DNA of 64,000 bases. It comes from Rhizophagus clarus (taxonomy: Eukaryota > Glomeromycota > Glomeromycetes > Glomerales > Glomeraceae). The DNA lies in NCBI GenBank assembly GCA_015698045.1, contig BLAL01000300.1, forward strand, positions 436,501-500,500. The letters run 5' to 3'. A program made the position numbers and the translations under genes. Under the pieces are notes generated by a model. The model saw nothing but the letters and a program-made list of their open reading frames with translations. It was not told where the DNA came from and did not search any database. Positions 12,087 to 23,981 of the stretch are shown here, in pieces. Every line of letters starts with the position of its first letter. Within the stretch, counting starts at the first letter, position 1.

Positions 12087-12859
12087 CAGCATTATAAAGC
12101 AGTTAAGTGTTCAGACAGTATTTCAGACAGTGTTTCAGACAGTGTTTCATCACAGATCAGACAGTGTTCTGATAGTATTTCAGACAGTGTTTCATGCAGG
12201 AAGAAGGTCTAGAAGCAAAAACAAGTGAAAAAATGGGTAAGCCACTCAAGCAGAATTATATAAGGAAAAGAAAAAAAAAAGTTATACTCGAGTAGCCTAC
12301 CGCCAATAGGCATTACTCAAATCTATACCCCCTATACTGTCATGCAAAACATCACTCAGATCTTATGCGAAGCATCTTGACGGCAAAGCTGGAGTTTCGC
12401 GCCGATTAACATCATTAGCCAGTCTTTCAAGACTGTGCTTTCGCCGGTGCCAATTAACAACACTATTCTTATCATACTTCCTATACTGTCTGGCAAAATA
12501 TCATTCGAATCCATACCCCTAGCCATTACCCATTAAGGTGCTTTGCTAGGCATCAAAGCATACTGTCTTGCTAAACATCCTTCCTATCAATGGGCCGTAC
12601 GCTCAGCAAACCGGCTACTCTAATACCTTATCGCAAGGGGTAGATTGTCATGTTCAGTAGACTGTTACCCCAATATCATATTGCAAGAGGGTAGACTTCG
12701 TGTTGGGGCCGGTGAATTTGTTCGGACATTTGAATTCTTGTGAATCTATCAGGCATAACTAGTCAGGAAAGTTGCTTCTCAGACAGTTTTTTCCAACAAT
12801 GTCCCTATACTGTCTGGTAAAACATCACTCGAATCCATACCCCCCCAAACAATCATGAG

Positions 12860-13326
12860 AAAATGTGAAAGAATGTCTACAAGTAACATAGGACCAACTC
12901 TAAAAGTAACTATTGATAGCAAAAGCATCTGTTATGGAGGGCTGAGGGACTCACAATTTTGAGATCGCCATACGTAAAACAACTATAGTCTCTCCTGTAG
13001 ATCTACCTACATATGAAAATATTTGAAATCTGGTTTGTATGCGCTTTTATAGAACTATTGGCATCAAACCAGGATACTAATTACGTCTCACACCTCCTTA
13101 TCTTTTTCCCAGCAAGATAGCATGTAGGAGTATATGGAAATCAGAGGTCCATTTAGGCCGGGCACTCTGCAAAAAAATAAGGTATGTATCCCTTAATCCT
13201 CATTGCAGGTAAATATGACCAGAAATTATTAGTATTTCAAGACTTTGTACGGTTTAAGTGATATGCCAGAAGTTGTGTATGAGAGCGAGCTTTTTTCACT
13301 ATGAGTATTGTATTTAGGAAAACAAG
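12860..13326. other. Upstream region of CRN cluster, no gene seen
   Basis: About 470 bp without a supported ORF or repeat, ending 6 bases before the ATG of the CRN header fragment. It would include that fragment's promoter and leader if it was ever transcribed. No clear TATA or intron signal stands out. Confidence 0.4.
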
Positions 13327-13592
13327 ATGTCTACCAGCGCAGATAATGATATTGTGAGTCTTAACTTCTGCTATCGTAATGCCGGAAATAAAAATATACT
13401 TTTCGCGATTGAGATTTCCAAGGATAAAACAGTCCCTGATCTTGAAGAAGAAGTAAGAAAGAAGCTGGGCCAATCAACCGTAATGCCTTCCTCCGCCAAA
13501 TCTATCCCGAGGAGAAGCCTATGCAAACAGAAGATAGGATTTTTTCCTATTTTAACGAGACGCCTGATGATGAAGACCATATCCATATCTGA
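13327..13592 (+). pseudogene. Crinkler (CRN) N-terminal header fragment, frameshifted
   Basis: From the ATG at 13327 the frame reads a ubiquitin-like CRN header (VSLNFCYRNAG, FAIEISKDKTV, LEEEVRKKLGQ). Near 13475 the homology moves to another frame, where it continues as RQIYPEEKPM and ends DDEDHIHI directly before a TGA at 13590-13592. HIHI is the usual end of the CRN header (HIHIIV). There is no effector domain after it. It is therefore a header remnant with a one-base frameshift, or a short header-only gene broken by it. It lies about 320 bp upstream of, and on the same strand as, the CRN nuclease gene, which suggests local duplication. Confidence 0.7.
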
Positions 13593-13909
13593 ATTATTCC
13601 CTAGCGACTAGTTAGAATTTTTCATTTATACTTCGTGGCCAAGGCCTATTACATTATCATGTTATGTAATAGTTTTTATGTATTGTAGAGTTGCCTCTGG
13701 CAACCAATATCTTTTATTTCATAAATAAAGTATTATTATTTTATCGGTACATGAGAAAGCGGGTCACGTGCGATGATGCAATGCCTGTGCTACATAAAAA
13801 CCTATATTAATGGCCAGTATTCTCCCCCCCGAACAGAAATAAATTTTTATCTCACTCCGGAACGTAACACACTTTTTTTGTCCGACCCAAATATTCCTAT
13901 AAAAGCTCT

Positions 13910-15443
13910 GTGTCAACTATCACACTCAGTTGTTTGGTCGTGGGTGAAAACCCTTATGAAAATGTTTTCGAAGTTGATATTGATAATAATAAGACTGTCA
14001 ACAGGCTCAAGAAAACTATTAAGGAAGAACAACCACAGACCTTTACTAACGTTGACTCCAAAGATATTAAGCTATGGAAGGTAAACATTTCCCTCGAAGA
14101 GCCAAACGAAAAATTAGTCGCCGTCAACACAAAAATAAACGTTAATATCAAGGAGGACCTTGGTGGTGAGGAACTTCCACCTCTTTCGAAGATTAGCAAA
14201 CATTTTACCTCCCAGCCAGCCGACGAGCACATACATATAATCGTACAGCGTCCTGTTGAGACAAAAGAAGTTCACTGCACTGCAACGTATGGGCGTAAGA
14301 GTGCGAATTTTCAATGGATAGTGACCCGAGAAACGGTGACGTTGGAAGGTTTTAAGAAGAAGCTTTGTGAATATTTCACGTTTCCGGACGGGACAGAAAA
14401 CGAGCATATCGTAATAGGTCGTGTAGTAGGTGGTGCCGGCTTGAAGAGGAAAATTTCGACAGGTAAAATGCGTAGAAAATCAGATTCGAGTTCCCAGAGT
14501 GCAACGGTAGAAAGTGATACGGTTGAGATTGTGACAGAGCGTAAAGTTATTCAGTTTTCTGCCGATGAGGATTTGATGAGCATTATCTGGACTACTAACT
14601 CCAAGGTGGATCTGGAAATTGTTGTGGATACGTTAAGTACTATCTAGATATTTAGGATATTCACGTACCGATTCTGCCAAATGTCTGATCAGTTAATTTA
14701 TGCATGGCTGTTTTTGTAGCGCAACAACCTTTCTCTTCGTATACTTTCCCAAAGATGAAGGCAGTCTTCGGCTTGAAGGCAGACGATTATAACGGATTAT
14801 CACTTTTTGATGGAGGTGTCAAGGATACTCCGAAAGAGATTCGAAGTTTGGTTATAGATGAATTATTGAGATTACACAAACATCCCAACACATCACTGGC
14901 GCCAATGAAGCCACTCGTTGCGAGTTTATTTCTCGTATTATTTGCGGTGTTGCATCAATCTTTGATGGTGAGGTGAAAGTCTACCCCCAATACGAAATTT
15001 CTGGAAGCCATGGAAAAGGACCAGTTGATTGGGTCATAAAAGTGGGAAATACAATCATCACAGTTACCGAGGCGAAAAAAGAGGACATCAATCAAGGTAT
15101 TGCACAGAATGCAGTCCAACTGCAGACATCCATCCAGCGCAATCCTAAAAAACGTAGCTACGATACGGCAGGTTTACATGAGGATGTAATGTATGGGATT
15201 GTATCAACTGCTGTAGATTGGGTCATAATCAAACTAGTTTCGTCTAGCTCTGAGAATAATAGTGAAGGGAAGGTAGAAGTGTTGTTGAGTTCTTTGTCGC
15301 CCTCACCACTACCAATTAATAACTCTGTTTTAACCCGTGAGGACTTGGCAAAGCCTGTCGAAAACTTGTTTGGGCAAATCAAGTGGGTGTTTGATAGTCA
15401 GATCGAATCACAGGGCTTATCGAAGCGGGTAAAAACAGAATAA
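13910..15443 (+). pseudogene. Crinkler-type protein with PD-(D/E)XK nuclease domain, start codon lost and frameshifted
   Basis: The CRN header runs from 13910 (ITLSCLVVGENPYENVFEV, IKLWKVNISLEEP, INVNIKEDLGGEELP, ADEHIHIIVQRP), followed by a second module (FQWIVTRETVTLEGFKKKL) and a basic stretch KRKISTGKMRRK that could be a nuclear localisation signal. A GT-AG intron at 14637-14719 (83 bp, phase 1) joins VDTL to TQQPFSSYTFPKM. The C-terminus is a restriction-endonuclease-like fold: Asp in GPVDWVI (near 15030), then TEAKK (near 15070), giving D-x13-ExK. CRN proteins with such domains are thought to act as nuclear DNA-targeting effectors. Oddities: the first codon is GTG where ATG is expected, with an in-frame stop at 13865 and no ATG between, and a one-base frameshift near 14890 separates LLRLHK from ITGANEATRCEF. 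Both breaks argue for a pseudogene, although a missed 5' exon is possible. Confidence 0.8.
14637..14719 (+). other. Predicted intron of the CRN nuclease gene
   Basis: The donor GTACTA and acceptor TTTTTGTAG join two CRN reading frames in phase and remove an in-frame TAG at 14646-14648. An alternative donor four bases upstream (GTTAAGT) would break the frame. RNA-seq support is not available here. Confidence 0.65.
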
Positions 15444-15971
15444 TAGGATAGAGTGTTAGCATAGAAAAATAATATGTATCACGGGCTACGTCCCGAGCTT
15501 TGTATTTATTTTTCGTATTAATAAAAATTTTTTCTTGGCGAAAGTGATCGGCGTGAACAATTGTTCACGCGCACGTGATTTTTGATCGTGAAGATTCTTC
15601 ACGGTTACACTACCTATGCGAATGCATGTTTGATAAGCTAATTTCTGTTTATTTTCCCGAATGAATGAAGTGTAAGAATCTCTTAGTTAGCAGTATTAGC
15701 TGTAGAAATTTACCATAAATATAGGAGCAAAGAAATAATACTGTATGATGCATTATAAGGCCTAGGATGGCATTATGTTTTTTAACTTTGTGATTATGTA
15801 TGCATCGAAAAAAATAAAATTGTATTTATGCTAAATTCAGGCGATATGATGACTTTATTACATAAAAGAAAATTTTAAAAAATCATACAATATTAATCTA
15901 ATACTTTTGATACTCCAATTCATTAAAGCAATATAAATAAAGCAAATTCCTTCTTATTGTATTATCAGTAA
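15444..15971. other. Convergent 3' region between two CRN genes
   Basis: About 530 bp between the stop codons of the + and - strand CRN genes. It is AT-rich with several AATAAA-like words on both strands (for example ATTAATAAAAAT near 15518 and TTTATTTTTCG near 15502), consistent with two facing poly(A) regions. GTTCACGCG / CGTGAAGATTCTTCACG near 15560-15605 is a short palindromic patch. The 13-base word GTGAAGATTCTTC recurs inside the coiled-coil gene near 20162 and 20718. Confidence 0.4.
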
Positions 15972-18653
15972 TCATTTTTCGCTTGGCCTATCCACTAAAC
16001 CGCGATGAGCAAATGTTGGAGAAAGATACTTCTCAAGATTTTCCGGATAAATGAGAAGTAGATGAGGCATGTTTTCGATATTAATTTTTCCCGTACATTT
16101 CCGGTTTGTGAACAAAACAAGAACCACATCATATTCGTTCTTGTAATTTTCTACTGATTTCATTGTTTTATCGTACCAATCTTTAATATTTGGTGTTGAC
16201 ATTTTGGTTGTTACATCGCGTTCTGAGTACTTGATTTGTGAAAAGATCGCTAATTTCTTTGTATTATCAACAGAATCAAGAATCCAGCGATGTTCAATGT
16301 TAGCACATCCTCTGAAACAACGGAATATACCTTCATCAAGCTTGCGGGTTACATTATCATCGCATGTCACTGAATTATTAAAACTTGCAACATCGTCTGT
16401 CTTTACAAGAAACTTCTCATTCTCAGTAAAGACTTTGAGATTATGTAATCGTACCTTGCGTTGGAGAAGTGTGTCAGCGCCTAAAGCACCACGAAATATA
16501 TCAGATAATTGCCAATTATGCCTTTTTTGACGGTCAAGCTCTTGGTTTTGCGAATCAATTTGGTTCTCAATTATGATTTTTTCATTATTATCCTCTTGTT
16601 TTTCCAAATCTTTTTTAAGTAGTCGAATTTCATGATTAACAGAATTGATCCTTGACTCTTGAACATAGATTAAACTATCAATAAGGACTTTTTGGAAATG
16701 CCCATATAAAAGTTCAAAATTTTGCCATTGCCAAGGAGTTTCATATGTTGGGATTAAGAGAAGATAATCTTGAAACACAGGTTCCAAGAGCTTGCTGTTG
16801 AGAACTTTCAATAGCATAAAGGGCATAACAATAGTATACCATTCATTATTAGTGTTAGAAAGATAGATCAAACCAGATCGCTCAAGTTCACCAATGGATG
16901 TGCCACTCTTTAGTCGAAATTCTCGCTTGATAAGTTGTCCGGTAAGCCCAAATGAGATCACAGTGCGTATATCATCAAGATCCTTCCAATCACCTGGATT
17001 ATTTCCAATTTCAGCAGTCTTCCGCTGAGATATTCCAGTAAAAAGTCGATTTCCCCAATCAAAATGTGACATAAGGAAAGGAGGGCTTAAGAGATCGTCA
17101 ATAAATTTTGGAATGAAGCCGGTGTCAAACATGGCAATTTGAAAATGCTGTTGATCCAGGACAAAATTACAAAACTCCGTTGAAAGCTTTCCAATATCTT
17201 TATTATTAAGATCAGATGAGTAATGTGATTTGAGACTTTGAGTCACCGAATTTTTTCCTTCATCGGTTGTTTGCCTTGAATATTCATACATATCAAGGAA
17301 CATTGATTTTGCAGATTCATAATTCAACGGCCTGAGATTCAACATTATTCGAGTATGCTCCGTAGGTAAAAAATGAACATCAATAGCAGATGTTCCTGTG
17401 ATGATCGGGATTATAAAATATTTGCCATTATATTCACTTGCCATCTTGTAACCACGCATGACACTACCAATTTCTCTTAGCATTCCTTTAAAAAATCACG
17501 GGAATCAATCCATGATTGTTGTTTATGTTTTTGAAAATCATTAATATACAACTGGTACTCGTCAAGATGAATTATGATGGCTTCAACCTTCTTAGAGCGA
17601 CGTTTAAGAATCTCACAAATTACATCAGAAAAGTGGAAAAGATTAGTGTTTAATAAATCGGGTAGATTTTCAGATACCAATCCTGAAGCAACTGCCACAC
17701 GCGCTCCAATTCGAACACTTTCATTTGCCCTATCATCAAAACCTCTAATATATTTGTTTCCATTATTTAAGTCAATAGATATGTAACAGGGATCTTTTAG
17801 AGCTTCTATAAACTCAGGAGTATCATAACTACTTGTCGTTATGGAAGACAGACACTGTGACTCCCAGCCCATCCGTGTCTTTCCTATTCCTATCCCTCCA
17901 GGAATTAAAATAAACGTATGATCCTTGTGGTCAGGACTTTTGCGACCCTTGAAATTAGAACGAGCAACTTTCAACATCGAATTTAGAGCCTGATCACGAT
18001 CATAAAACTTGTGAGAAGGAATTTTCATAATAGGAGGTTGTAATATTGTCGAGGTAAGAAGAGAAGCCAATGTTTTTGCTAAAAATGGAAAGTGAAATTT
18101 AAAATAAGAATATGATTACTAGTCAACATTATTAACAGTATATATTACTCGCGTGTTTGTTTCTCTTTTTTTCGGGTTTCACCTTCTTCATCCGAGTCTG
18201 AGTCTTCGTGTCTTCTTTTCCCTAATTGAATAAAAAAATGTGAGATAACACGAATTTTTTGTTTGAGAGGTAAACCATTGGGAGACACTTACCAGTGGTG
18301 GCAGGCGAAGATGGTGGTTCCACGATAATGTGGATGTGATTATCAGCAGGAACATTTTCAATCTTGCTACTAATAGAATCTTCTGCTTCCAATAGTTCAC
18401 CCCCGAGTTCCTCTTTAACGTTAATAGATTCATGAGACTTGTTGATAAGTATTTTCATCTTTTCGTCATTCATGTCTTTGGTAGGAATAGCTACTTTCCA
18501 TAACTTGATTTTATGTGCAGGAACGCTCAAAGATGCCTTCTCTTTAATACCATCTCGAAGATGCGAAATCTTCATAGAAGTCCACATTTCGACAGAGATA
18601 TCAAATATAAATCTATCTGTAACTTCCTCGCCTAAAACAAGACAAAGTACCAT
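15972..18653 (-). pseudogene. Crinkler-type protein: CRN header, P-loop NTPase and C-terminal nuclease-like domain, one frameshift
   Basis: Exon 1 (18653-18293) starts MVLCLVLGEEVTDRF and carries the header signatures IKLWKVAIP, INVKEELGGE and DNHIHIIVEPP. Exon 2 (18221-18183, 39 bp) is a basic/acidic linker (GKRRHEDSDSDEE). Exon 3 starts at 18078. It holds Walker A GGIGIGKTR (near 17890) and Walker B IIIHLDEYQ (near 17565), a coiled-coil stretch, and a C-terminal region with WILDSVDN...FSQIKYS (near 16240), the Q-x-K version of a PD-(D/E)XK core. This header-NTPase-nuclease order is a known CRN effector architecture, proposed to derive from transposon-encoded NTPase-nuclease modules. The protein is expected to act in the nucleus. 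At about 17483 the frame shifts by one base (DFLKEC-stop against MLREIGSVM), next to a T6 run. Apart from this the gene is long and clean, so an assembly error is possible. Confidence 0.85.
18079..18292 (-). other. Two predicted introns flanking the short linker exon of the CRN NTPase gene
   Basis: Intron 1 is 18292-18222 (GTAAGT...CAATTAG, 71 bp, phase 1). Intron 2 is 18182-18079 (GTGAAA...TTTTTAG, 104 bp, phase 1). The 39-bp exon between them codes for a KRR-containing linker. Both joins keep the frame and place the header directly before AKTLASLLT of the NTPase exon. Confidence 0.7.
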
Positions 18654-19481
18654 GATGTAGATATACCTGCAATCACGAAAATTGAGAGTTAAAAACAAGG
18701 TTCAAAAATAAATTAGCTTTCAGTAAAATAGATAAAGACCTTTTTGGATACGTTAGATCAGAAGGTAAAGAAATTTCCTCGATTTTCGTTTGTTCCTGAG
18801 ATGACGAAAGAGTTTGTGCCTGGGTTGACGAAAGAAAGTTTGACGAGACATTTTGGTTATGTGCCTCATATATAAATGTTTCCATAAACTACTCTTGACA
18901 AGCTGTGAGTCAGTAATTCAAATTCTGACCTCTTCCTTAGTAAGATCAAATACAAAAATAATTTATCAATCAAAAATCAGCCACGTGTCACAATGTCACA
19001 TGTTAATACCGATCCTCAAAAAATAATGTTCAACCGCATGAATATTTCAGTTGTAGCTGTGCATTTGCAAGGAAGTGACTCAGAGCTTACAAAACTAATA
19101 TCTATGTTTTTTTTGTTTAGAAATCTCGAGAACCTTATTAAGTAAACTTTCGGTGAGTTTTACTAAGGCCAATATTATTAATTTATTTCTGATTTTTCTA
19201 CTGATGACCATTTTGTTAGGACAAATGAAATCGGATTAGAAATAATGTTGGGATATTGTATTAGTATAGATTAGATTAATAAACACCGGTAGGCATTAGT
19301 ATAGAGGCTCCATTTCTCTTTGTAAAACAAATCTACGTATCATCAAACCATGTAATTTATTTCCTGTATCAATAAAGCTACATTTAACAGTGTAATTCTG
19401 ATGAGAATATTTTCCCGTCTATATCTATGCTAATGAACTTTTGAATTATTCCATCCTATATAAAAAAAATTATTATCGAAC
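18654..19481. other. Divergent intergenic region between CRN NTPase gene and coiled-coil pseudogene
   Basis: About 830 bp between divergently transcribed loci, so it should hold both promoters. On the minus strand an ATG at 18885 opens a 70-codon frame (METFIYEAHNQNVSS) rich in Ser, Thr and Gln. It has no CRN character and I could not splice it convincingly to the header at 18653, so it is left as a possible upstream exon. TATATAAA near 19460 lies just before the ATG at 19482. Confidence 0.35.
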
Positions 19482-21056
19482 ATGCAATCCATTGATTCAT
19501 TGAGAGAATTGAATGCCAAGCTCTTAGCCGAGATTGCCAAGCTTAGAAAGAAGAACGATAAGATTCCTGTACTTGAAAAGAAATTTGCTGAAGTTGAGGC
19601 TGAGAATGCGAGGTTGAAGCAAATTATTGAAGAGAATGCAAGGCGTGATTCTGAGAATGCTGAACTCAAGTCTAGAGTTGGAGAGCTTGAGGCTAGACTT
19701 GCATTATTAGAACAGGGTTCAGCAGTGGATGGGATGGCATTGTCATTTGGTTAGACACAAAATGATAAAGAAGCGATGCCAGTGGTGACGGTACCAACTG
19801 TTGATGTACCCGATTCTGTAATAGACTAACTCAATAATGAAGTAGGACGAGCACCTAGTGACCTTGATGGTAACGATGAGGAAATGGTCGATTTCTTGGA
19901 TGAGGCGTATAAGAAAAGCATTAGCAATGAGATTAGAGAGAGGAAGCGGGAAAAGAAGCAGAGAGATCAAGAGGCACTTGTAATTTCTCAGGATGTGACT
20001 AAAATTCCTGAGGTCACGGACATGTTAACTTCAGAGCAAGACGAGCAAGACTTATTACAATCTTATGAGGCTAGTTCTGAGAGCATAAGATCAACATCTT
20101 GCATCTTATCAAAGCAACCGCAAGTTAATGCAACCAAATTAGCATGTAATCTTGAAAACTGTGAAGATTCTTCACGATCAGAGTCATGTGACATGGAGGA
20201 ACTTAAATCCGATCAGTATGATGAAGTTATTGCCAAGTTGGATAAAAATATAATTGTAGAACAGGAGTTAAAGCAACAGTTATTATCACTTGCACATACA
20301 TCTACGTCAGATCAAACTTCAAAAGAACAGGATCCATCTTCAGATACTGCACAAAATATAGTTTGCATGTTCAGGAAAGCTAATAAGCTTGGTCAAAAAG
20401 CAATTTTGTACTGGTACTACTTTATAGAAAAATATGACAAAAGGATTGATAACCTTGTTGCTGGTGGAGTTAAGAAAAAAACTGCAACATCTATAGTATA
20501 TCAAGAAATCAAACAGCTTTTACCTGATATAACAGATGTGAATTTGCGTCAAAAAATCCTTAGAGCTAGAAAATTATATAAATTATTCAGTACATTGGGA
20601 CTAGAGAAAATTAAACAGGTCTCTTATAGCGCAGATGCCATTTCGAGCCTCAATTACTAACAAATCCAAAATATAATAGATTATGTGAATTCAGTAATAA
20701 GTTCACACAATGAAACCGTGAAGATTCTTCACAATCAGAGTCATGTGACTTTGAAAACTGTTTCTCATGAGAATAATCAAATTAAAGCTGAGATAACATC
20801 AGCAAATATATTATCTGCATCTCAATCTAATCCAACCCGTGACCAATCCTATTTTTGAAGCAAAACATTGGATCAATATCCTGCTTTATATAGAGAATTT
20901 AGTAGCGAAAATTTTGATTATTATGGCATTACTGACAAGACATCATGCCCATTATGCAGTTTAGATCATGATGACGAGGAAAGTATAGAAGGTATGTATA
21001 AATCTGGATCTTACTTTATTAAATGTGAACAGCGTGAAATTGAGATAACTGCATAG
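19482..21056 (+). pseudogene. Coiled-coil / zinc-ribbon protein of a lineage-expanded family, four in-frame stops
   Basis: A single reading frame can be followed from the ATG at 19482 to the TAA at 21054-21056, interrupted by TAG 19752, TAA 19827, TAA 20658 and TGA 20856. Order: an N-terminal leucine-zipper-like coiled coil (SLRELNAKLLAEIAKLRKKN, EARLALLEQ); an acidic, Gln-rich middle; a conserved block (FRKANKLGQKAILYWYYFIE, QLLPDITDVNLRQKILRARK, LYKLFSTLGLEKIKQ); and a C-terminal CPLC...FIKCEQ zinc-ribbon-like motif (20943-21035). I associate this type with large Rhizophagus families of unknown function. TAG and TAA could each come from a Gln codon by a C-to-T change. The retrotransposon begins 37 bp past the stop. 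Confidence 0.7.
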
Positions 21057-21093
21057 CCTCATTATTTTATAATATATTCTATTTGCTCACGCT

Positions 21094-21929
21094 ATAATGC
21101 CAGAATTCACATAATAAAGAAATAATATTAGTATAATACGTAGTAATTGCAAGGGTAATAATTTAGCCAACGGGAAATAATTTAACTGATGGAAATAATT
21201 TAACCGATGGAAATAATTTAACCAATGGAAATAATTTAACCGATGGAAATAATTTAGCCAACGGGAAATAATTTAACTGATAGATAATAAACGATAGATA
21301 ATAGTCCAATTGAAGGATGATAATAGTCATAAGTTATATTTATTTTTAGACTAAATTACATCATATTTTTATTTATTTATTTTTAGATTAAATTATATCA
21401 TATTTTTATTTTTAGTTTAATTTAGAAGAATGAAATAGTAGAAACTAATAGTTTAGGAAAATAGAAAGAAATAGTAGAAATTAATTTTTGAAAACTTATA
21501 AAAAGACTTAATTTTTCCTTTATGTAAAGTAGTACTAGATTGACAGTTAGAGAGTTCGACAGTTAATTCTGTTCTCTCAAAAGATATAAATTAATAAAGA
21601 TGAGAATATTAATTATTGAAAGTTATTATGAATATGCTCATGGTTTACCTGAGAGTTAATTAATGTTTGAATGATTAATTTAAAGTTAAAGAGAATAAAA
21701 TATGAGGAAATTATCGCAGTTTGAAAATAAAAAGAAAATGAGTTAAAGGAAATATAGTAATAATGAAAAAGGTATTACTAGAAATACATTTGAGAATATA
21801 TGAAAAGTGAGATAATAAATTTGTTAAAGGAGTAATGAGATAATAATAGAATAATGACGCGAAATAAAATGAACCAAGCATATAAAAATAATGACATGTT
21901 AACGCTAAGGTGGCAGCTTAGTTGTTACA
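21094..21929 (+). repeat. 5' LTR
   Basis: 836 bp ending GTTACA. The first bases are ATAATGCC where the 3' LTR has TGTAATGCC, so the canonical TG start is mutated here. It contains a minisatellite of GGAAATAATTTAACCGAT units at 21170-21275 that has more copies than in the 3' LTR. It should carry the promoter and poly(A) signal. TATAAATTAATAAAGATGAG near 21585 is a candidate. Confidence 0.92.
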
Positions 21930-23981
21930 ATTTGGTGCATGCTCCGAGAAGAAGTGGTTTGAATAATAAGAAAGAGAGGAACTACTTTCATTATCATCAT
22001 ATAATGAAGCGCAAAAGCGTTCTTGAGGATCTGAACTCGGAGAAAATATGAAAAGAAAACCACAAACTCTTACCCTGACCTGAAATAATGGTAAAGGCGG
22101 ATGCAGGTGGAAAGTAATAGAATTGTGTCTGATATCTATAATAAAGCCTGTGTGGCTGAAGATTAATATGGTATATATAAATCCAATTAAGATCAATCTG
22201 AAATAACATGGGAAATAAGAAGGATATCGATGAGTACCCAAAGATTGTATAGTTGAGCGAAAAATAATTAAGTTTACAAAAACAAAGAGGTTTTTGTAGT
22301 AAGATTATACGAGAAATAGGTACGAACTTACCAATCTAAGTTATGTAAAGACAAAAGTACCAGAAAATTAGATTAATTGATGGAAGTACAGATTAGCCTG
22401 ACGAGGTTATGAAAAGACAAAAGTATTAGAAGATTAAACTAATAGATGAAGGTACAGATTAACTTAAGATCATATCAAAAAGAAGTACTACTTTGGGAGT
22501 ACACAATGAAAATATTTAAAATGGGGTCATACTAGAAATAACAAAATTGGCAGTTTAAGGTCTGCATCAGAAAAAGTAAGCAACAAAACTTCGGAATTAG
22601 CAGTTTAGGGTCTGCATCTGAAAAAGTATGTAACAAAACCTGCAGTTTCAACACTGCTCTGGAAAGTATGATCCAAAGATTGCTGGTCAATTGATATTAA
22701 AAGAGATATTTAACTGAAGTTAAGGGAAACTGATGAATGCAATCACGATTAATGAAAGTTAAAGAAATATAGGAAATATTAATAACATAGAAATATGAGA
22801 AATATTAATGATGTATTAAAATAGGAAAAATTAATGACGTAATAAAGTTGAAATATAGATGACGTAATATACGAAATAAATGAATGTAACGAATATATAC
22901 GAAAAGTCACGATTAAAATATGAAGAAAATAATAAAGCACAGTAAAAGTTGATAATACGTAGTAAAATTAATGATGTAATAAGAATGAAAAATATGAAAG
23001 ATAAAGTAATAACAGAAATGCCCAAAAATATGAACAAAATGTAAAATATATGTATATAAATGAAATATTATTAATGAAATAAAAGTCGTCAAAGTTGATA
23101 ATAGAAATGAAATATGGAAAATATAATAAACTTTGTAGCCACGCTCAATTAAGATAATGTATTACTAGACCTATATTAAAGATAACTTTAATAAGGTTTT
23201 TCTATTGTAATAACAGAAAATTCATACACATTATCAGCTGGTGAAAAGCATATTATATGTTACACTAAATCGGAAATTTTGAAGGTTGAAATAGGAAAAA
23301 TAAAAGATTAAAATTTTCAGGAAAAAGGGGTGTATTTATAATTTTTGAAGTAATACAAGTCACATGAATGACGTAATAAGTAAAGAAATAATAATAATAA
23401 TAATAAAAATATAAGAAAAATAGAAGTTTTGAAAGATATATATAATTTTTGAAGTTGTCAGAAAAGATGATAAGAGAAAATGATGATCAAGTTGTACAAG
23501 AATTGTACAAAAATGTGACAATAAGATGTAATGGTAGAATCACGTGACAATAAATCACATGACTATGAAATGTATATAAGTTCGTGTTTGAAGAAATAGT
23601 AATGGAAAGAATTGAGAAAATAAGTATGAAACAAAAGTTATTAAAATGACTAGAATGATTTTTAGGAGGAATTGAATAAGTAAAAAGTTATTTTAAGAAA
23701 GATAATAGTAATGCATTAGAAAATAATACATAAAATTAGTAATAACATTATAAGAAATGTAATAAGGAAAAGACCTAATGGACCGGAATGTCGTTAAACT
23801 ACCAGGAAAAATGAAAAATGAAAGAAGTAAATGTCGCTGAATTATCAGGAAATAGAATAAAGAAATAAATAAAAGAATAAACTGAGATTATAAGAAATAA
23901 AATGAATAGAATATAAATACAATTCAAAAGTATTTTAGAACAAATTTACAAAATTTATAACGAGTGAAATTATTAATAAAA
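21930..23981 (+). other. Retrotransposon leader with primer-binding site
   Basis: Directly after the LTR, TGGTGCATGCTCCGAGAA (21933-21950) is a plausible tRNA primer-binding site, starting TGG as expected for pairing to a CCA end. I did not assign the tRNA. The remaining 2 kb is A-rich, has stops in all frames, and includes a short direct repeat (TAGCAGTTTAGGGTCTGCATC and variant, near 22550 and 22597). No ORF is supported. Such a long leader may hold packaging signals. Confidence 0.6.

Noticed and set aside
18673..18885. 70-codon minus-strand ORF (METFIYEAHNQ...) as a separate gene or CRN first exon
   Set aside because: No family, no convincing splice into the CRN header, which has its own ATG at 18653.
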